Positions 9,228 to 11,965 of a stretch of DNA of 11,965 nt are shown here, piece by piece. The number at the start of each line of letters is the position of its first letter. The stretch's first letter is position 1. Made by a program: the position numbers and the translations under genes. Source of the DNA: Euperipatoides rowelli (lineage: Eukaryota > Onychophora > Udeonychophora > Euonychophora > Peripatopsidae); assembly GCA_003024985.2 (NCBI GenBank), contig PXIH01S0020249.1; one strand, 5' to 3'. The notes under the pieces are model-generated. The model saw only the letters and a program-made list of their open reading frames with translations. It made no database searches and was not told the DNA's origin.

Positions 9228-9359
9228 GAGGCACGCCTCAAACAAGAAGAAAAGGAAAGGAAAAAAGCTGAGGTCAGGAAACGTTTGGAGGAAAGTGCTA
9301 AAGCTAAAAAAGGTGTGAAGAAGGGTTTCTTAAATCCTGAACGTAAAAAGAAACTGAGG
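9228..9359 (+). CDS. Troponin I exon: KKGFxxPERKKKLR motif
   Basis: This 132-nt, 44-codon, phase-0 exon starts after TATAATTTAG and ends at CTGAGG/GTAAGT, a consensus donor. It begins EARLKQEEKERKKAEVRKR, continues LEESAKAKKGVKKGF and ends LNPERKKKLR. The block AEVRKRLEE...AKKxxKKGFxxPERKKKLR is the hallmark of invertebrate troponin I (compare Drosophila wupA). An exon junction right after KKLR also fits my recollection of the arthropod gene. Troponin I sits on the muscle thin filament and blocks actomyosin ATPase until calcium-loaded troponin C pulls it away. This segment leads into the helix anchoring troponin I to the troponin C C-lobe. A frame running past the donor to 9467 is intron readthrough. 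No in-frame stop or other damage is seen. Confidence 0.93.
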
Positions 9360-10058
9360 GTAAGTTTAGTTGCAATTTGTTTGTTTCTATTCCATATAAA
9401 TATAATAAGTCATAAGGTTATTTTAAAAGTATTTTTTATGCAAAATTATAGCCATTCGGAACCATGATACATCTTTTTTAACAAAATAATTCTAATTCAA
9501 CCAGACTATATCTTTCGCTAATAGAAAATCCCACAAATAGGCATGTAACATTTTTTGACAAGACAGATCAGAAACAAAATGAATTTTTATAGTATTAATT
9601 TTTTAATTAAAATGGATCATAATAAAATTTATATTTGCATAAGAGTATCAATTCAATCGACTGATATTTATTTGTTATATACAGTATAATGTGGAAAATT
9701 TTTCTCTCTAACCCTTAACATTTTATAGGAATTTTTCATTATAAAAACATAACAAAGAAACTTTTCCCCTCCTTCTGGAATAGATGTATCTACTAACACA
9801 TGACAGTTTTGTTGAAACACTCTGGTTGATCACAGACCAGCCAGAATGTTTCAATCATATATTACAGCCAAACTAAAATATGTCATGTGATTTATATATT
9901 ATATTTGTCCCATTTTAAAATTATCTTGGAAACATAGATTTTAAATCTAATCTTATTGTTAAAATATTTCATATATCCGTTATTTTTAATACTAAAGTTT
10001 ATTTTAAAAAATACTTTAAATAAATCTATTAATTTTTTATGGTTTATTGTTTATATAG
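9360..10058 (+). other. Intron between the PERKKKLR exon and the troponin C-binding helix exon
   Basis: This 699-bp AT-rich intron has donor GTAAGT and acceptor TATTGTTTATATAG. Apart from the imperfect hairpin at 9797-9889, nothing is recognisable in it. The exons on both sides are phase 0 at this junction. Confidence 0.85.
9797..9889. repeat. Imperfect ~93-nt hairpin in intron
   Basis: The inner arms are TGAAACACTCTGG (9813-9825) and CCAGAATGTTTCA (9841-9853), which pair with one mismatch around a 15-nt loop. The outer arms CACATGACA (9797-9805) and TGTCATGTG (9881-9889) pair perfectly. The right side has about 20 unpaired extra nucleotides between the two stems. The local sequence is less AT-rich than the rest of the intron. 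It could be a small palindromic transposon relic or a structured RNA; nothing decides between them. Confidence 0.6.
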
Positions 10059-10182
10059 CAACTGTTGATGAAAAAAGCTGCTGATGATTTAAAGGCTCAA
10101 CAAGAACGCAAAGCTGAAGAAAGACGACGCATCTTAAACGAAAGAATCGGCGATCAGAAACATGATAGCTCTAGTGGTGAAA
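10059..10182 (+). CDS. Troponin I exon: troponin C C-lobe-binding helix (H1)
   Basis: This 124-nt exon follows TTTATATAG. It reads QLLMKKAADDLKAQQERK, then AEERRRILNERIG, then DQKHDSSSGE, and splits the next codon after its first A (donor GAAA/GTAAGT, phase 1). The pattern LLxKKAAxxLKxxQERKAxERRRIxxERxG is the conserved first helix of troponin I, which binds the C-terminal lobe of troponin C. It corresponds to the LQIAATELEKEE region of vertebrate skeletal troponin I. The Ser-rich linker DSSSGE occupies the place of the SDASEGE linker in fly troponin I, where the troponin T-binding coiled-coil exon follows. That exon and the inhibitory region are not in the window. A frame reaching 10250 is readthrough into the intron. 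Confidence 0.93.
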
Positions 10183-11390
10183 GTAAGTTTGTTTTATTAA
10201 AATTTTACATTGAGCAACAAGTAGGCTATAATAGTTATATAAAAAAATAATAGCATTGATCACTGTGATGGTGATTAAAACCTTTAATAATTAACATTCA
10301 AAATTCATCTTTGTATTCAGTGAAATCTTCTGTATTTTTAAACTGAAATCACTTAGGGACTAGTGATGGTACATTTCTTACCCCCACCCCCTTTGCCTCT
10401 AATCTATTATGGTACAGTGACATGGCTGGCCTAATATATCTAGAATTGAGCTTAGTGGTCACAGGGGTATATAATAGTAGAATCATCATTCACAATTCTT
10501 CATATGCAGTAGGCCTAAATAAACTTTGAATTAATTTAATATGAGTAACAGCTCACCGAAAGTGACAAAAAAATATATTCCAGAACATAAAGTACATTTC
10601 AGAATGTAATATTCTATAATACGTTACATCCATCAGGAAGAGATTAAATCTATTACCGACATATTTCTTAAACAAGTAGGCTACATTGGTATAATTTTCT
10701 TGCCTTGATATTTTTCAAAGTATAATATATGCAGAGGAGCATGATCAAATAGATGGCCAAAATTAAATTTTCTATCACTCATACTCCAAAATTTCTCTGC
10801 ACTTTATGAGAGCTTTTACTGTAAAATGAAACATGCTGTGCAAACCCGTACTTCACATTGTAAGATATTTTTTTCCTCACATGGAAAATAAATTCAGCAC
10901 TAAACTGATTGTGAAGGACTGAGTCGTATCAATTAGCAAATTGATCACCAGGGTGAAGTACTGACATGCTTATGTTCTTGACTTAAGTTTTTTTTTCATG
11001 AGCAGCAGTCAACACAGAGCTTTCTGACTTCCGCTGTTCATTTATTTAGAAACTGTACTCAACATTAGTGTTTTGAACAGATGATTTTTGCATATGGAGA
11101 AAAATGCTTTTCCTCAAAAAAAAAAAACTGCCAAATGAAAGGGTTAAGTAAGATTTTACCGTAAAGTGTCATCACAATATAAATTCCTGTTCTCATTCTT
11201 CTAAGATTTTTTTTTCTCTTATGGATAATTTCTTTATTGTACAGATAAAAGAGGAGAATTGACAAGCATCTGGATGGAAAACTTCACATCCCCTAATATT
11301 CCAAAACCCAACAATTGAATATGACCAAAATACTCAGTTGCCTTAATTTTTTATTTACAATCTTAACTTTCTCCCCAACACTGACCCTAA
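10183..11390 (+). other. Intron downstream of the H1 exon, first part
   Basis: The segment starts with the consensus donor GTAAGT. It is AT-rich with a C-rich patch at about 10381-10393 and TAGGCCTA at 10510-10517. No exon with troponin I helix-2 features (xELQxLCxxYxxRI-like) is present. The minus-strand open frame at 11065-11265 is low-complexity and not called. Confidence 0.65.
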
Positions 11391-11404
11391 CTCCACCTAG
11401 GTAT
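11391..11404. repeat. Left target-site duplication of the 7SL-derived insert
   Basis: CTCCACCTAGGTAT here is repeated exactly at 11530-11543. The two copies directly abut the ends of the 7SL-like sequence, as expected for LINE-type target-primed insertion. The first C of the right copy may belong to the insert instead, making the duplication 13 or 14 bp. Confidence 0.85.
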
Positions 11405-11530
11405 TTGATGCGACAAAGGGCGGACGTCCAGTCACCATATTAACGACTAACAATTAATCCGTGATCAGAGCCATCCACCAACTCCAGCCTCCTAGGCAGA
11501 GGATTACAGGTGAGCGCCACCACACCCGGC
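11405..11530 (-). mobile_element. Retroposed 3'-truncated 7SL (SRP) RNA fragment
   Basis: On the minus strand the segment starts at 11530 with GCCGGGTGTGGTGGCGC, then CACCTGTAATCC and GGAGGCTGGAG, the 5' Alu-domain sequence of 7SL RNA including the UGUAAU loop that contacts SRP9/14. It then shows GTTGGTGGATGGCT, a diverged middle, ATATGGTGACTGGACGTCCGCC and TTTGTCGCATCAA, matching the 7SL S-domain stretch around GTCCGCACTAAGTTCGGCATCAA. Primate Alu lacks that S-domain part, so this is not an Alu contaminant. It stops at about nucleotide 117 of 7SL, far short of the usual length near 300, so it is not a working SRP RNA gene. There is no poly(A) tail. It is flanked by a 13-14 bp direct repeat. 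Either a tailless retropseudogene or a SINE copy is possible. Confidence 0.85.
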
Positions 11531-11543
11531 TCCACCTAGGTAT
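11530..11543. repeat. Right target-site duplication of the 7SL-derived insert
   Basis: This is an exact second copy of CTCCACCTAGGTAT (first copy 11391-11404). It overlaps the first base of the insert by one ambiguous C. Perfect identity of the two copies contrasts with the strong divergence of the insert from 7SL of model animals. Confidence 0.85.
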
Positions 11544-11965
11544 GCCCCAGGCCTAATGATAATCAAGATGTGCAATACATTTTATTGTTTGATTTTGAAA
11601 TTTTTTACACAACTTCTGACAGCCCAACAGTTAATCAATCAACAGCTATTTGGGAGCACATGGGAGATGTGAAGCTTGCCACCCAGACACTATTTTTGAG
11701 TGTAACATTTCATCAATTAGTATATTGGCCATTATGGAAGCCAGATGTTTTGGCCTTTATGTTTTTCTTAAGAGTGCTCAACAGGAAGTTTTATAACTAC
11801 ACTGTTCTTTTTATTTGAGTACTTACATTATTTAGCAAAATAATGTGTTTTAAATTGTTTGTCTCAGTGAGATATTATTTTCTTGTAGAATAATTCAGGG
11901 AGAAAAGAGTTAAATAGAGCTGGTCATAATCATTTCACTAGAAATAGAGACTATGGAAGTGTACC
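11544..11965 (+). other. Intron downstream of the H1 exon, last part
   Basis: No exon was recognised. An 82-codon open frame at 11570-11818 has a Phe/Leu/Tyr-rich translation with no family I know, no troponin I features, and frame and composition that fit chance, so it is not called. The stretch around 11620-11690 is somewhat less AT-rich and may be a repeat fragment. Confidence 0.5.

Noticed and set aside
11405-11530. Human Alu contamination
   Set aside because: The sequence is highly diverged from Alu and contains the 7SL S-domain portion that Alu lacks. It also has its own target duplication in AT-rich non-primate DNA.
11405-11530. Functional SRP RNA gene
   Set aside because: It ends at about nucleotide 117, lacks most of the S domain and the 3' half of the molecule, and shows many changes in the middle.
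11570-11818. 82-codon open frame on the + strand
   Set aside because: No recognisable family, hydrophobic low-complexity composition, no splice or start context, and it lies where a troponin I intron continues. Its length is within chance for this composition.

Overview
The window is a piece of an AT-rich animal nuclear genome. It carries the 5' half of a split gene on the + strand that I identify as troponin I, the inhibitory subunit of the muscle troponin complex. Three exons are well supported (6033-6173, 9228-9359, 10059-10182). A 33-nt acidic micro-exon at 1919-1951 is plausible. All four are in one continuous frame and together give about 143 residues: an acidic stretch, a long Arg/Glu-rich N-terminal extension, and the invertebrate-type motif KKGFxxPERKKKLR leading into the helix that binds the C-lobe of troponin C. 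The start codon, the troponin T-binding helix, the inhibitory region and the stop codon are not visible. The long charged extension resembles molluscan troponin I, so a mollusc or other lophotrochozoan is my best guess; this is inference, not proof.

Layout: 1-145 is the end of a probable hAT-type DNA transposon; about 152-425 is a degenerate 21-bp minisatellite; 426-1918 is AT-rich non-coding sequence; 1919-1951 is the candidate micro-exon. The 4.1-kb intron 1952-6032 holds a nested pair of DNA-transposon-like elements (outer 2496-3868, inner 2545-3085 with an 8-bp target duplication) and, inside the inner one, a perfect 33-bp-arm hairpin at 2862-2930. The 3.1-kb intron 6174-9227 holds a foldback array of a roughly 100-bp repeat that also occurs in the previous intron. 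The 0.7-kb intron 9360-10058 holds an imperfect hairpin. After the last exon come 1.8 kb of intron.

The most interesting item is in that last intron. A 126-bp segment (11405-11530, minus strand) matches the 5' part of 7SL (SRP) RNA, is cut off within the S domain, lacks a poly(A) tail and is flanked by a 13-14 bp direct repeat. It looks like a retroposed 7SL fragment in an invertebrate gene, either a lone retropseudogene or one copy of a 7SL-derived SINE family. No prokaryotic-type genes, CRISPR arrays or viral genes were seen.
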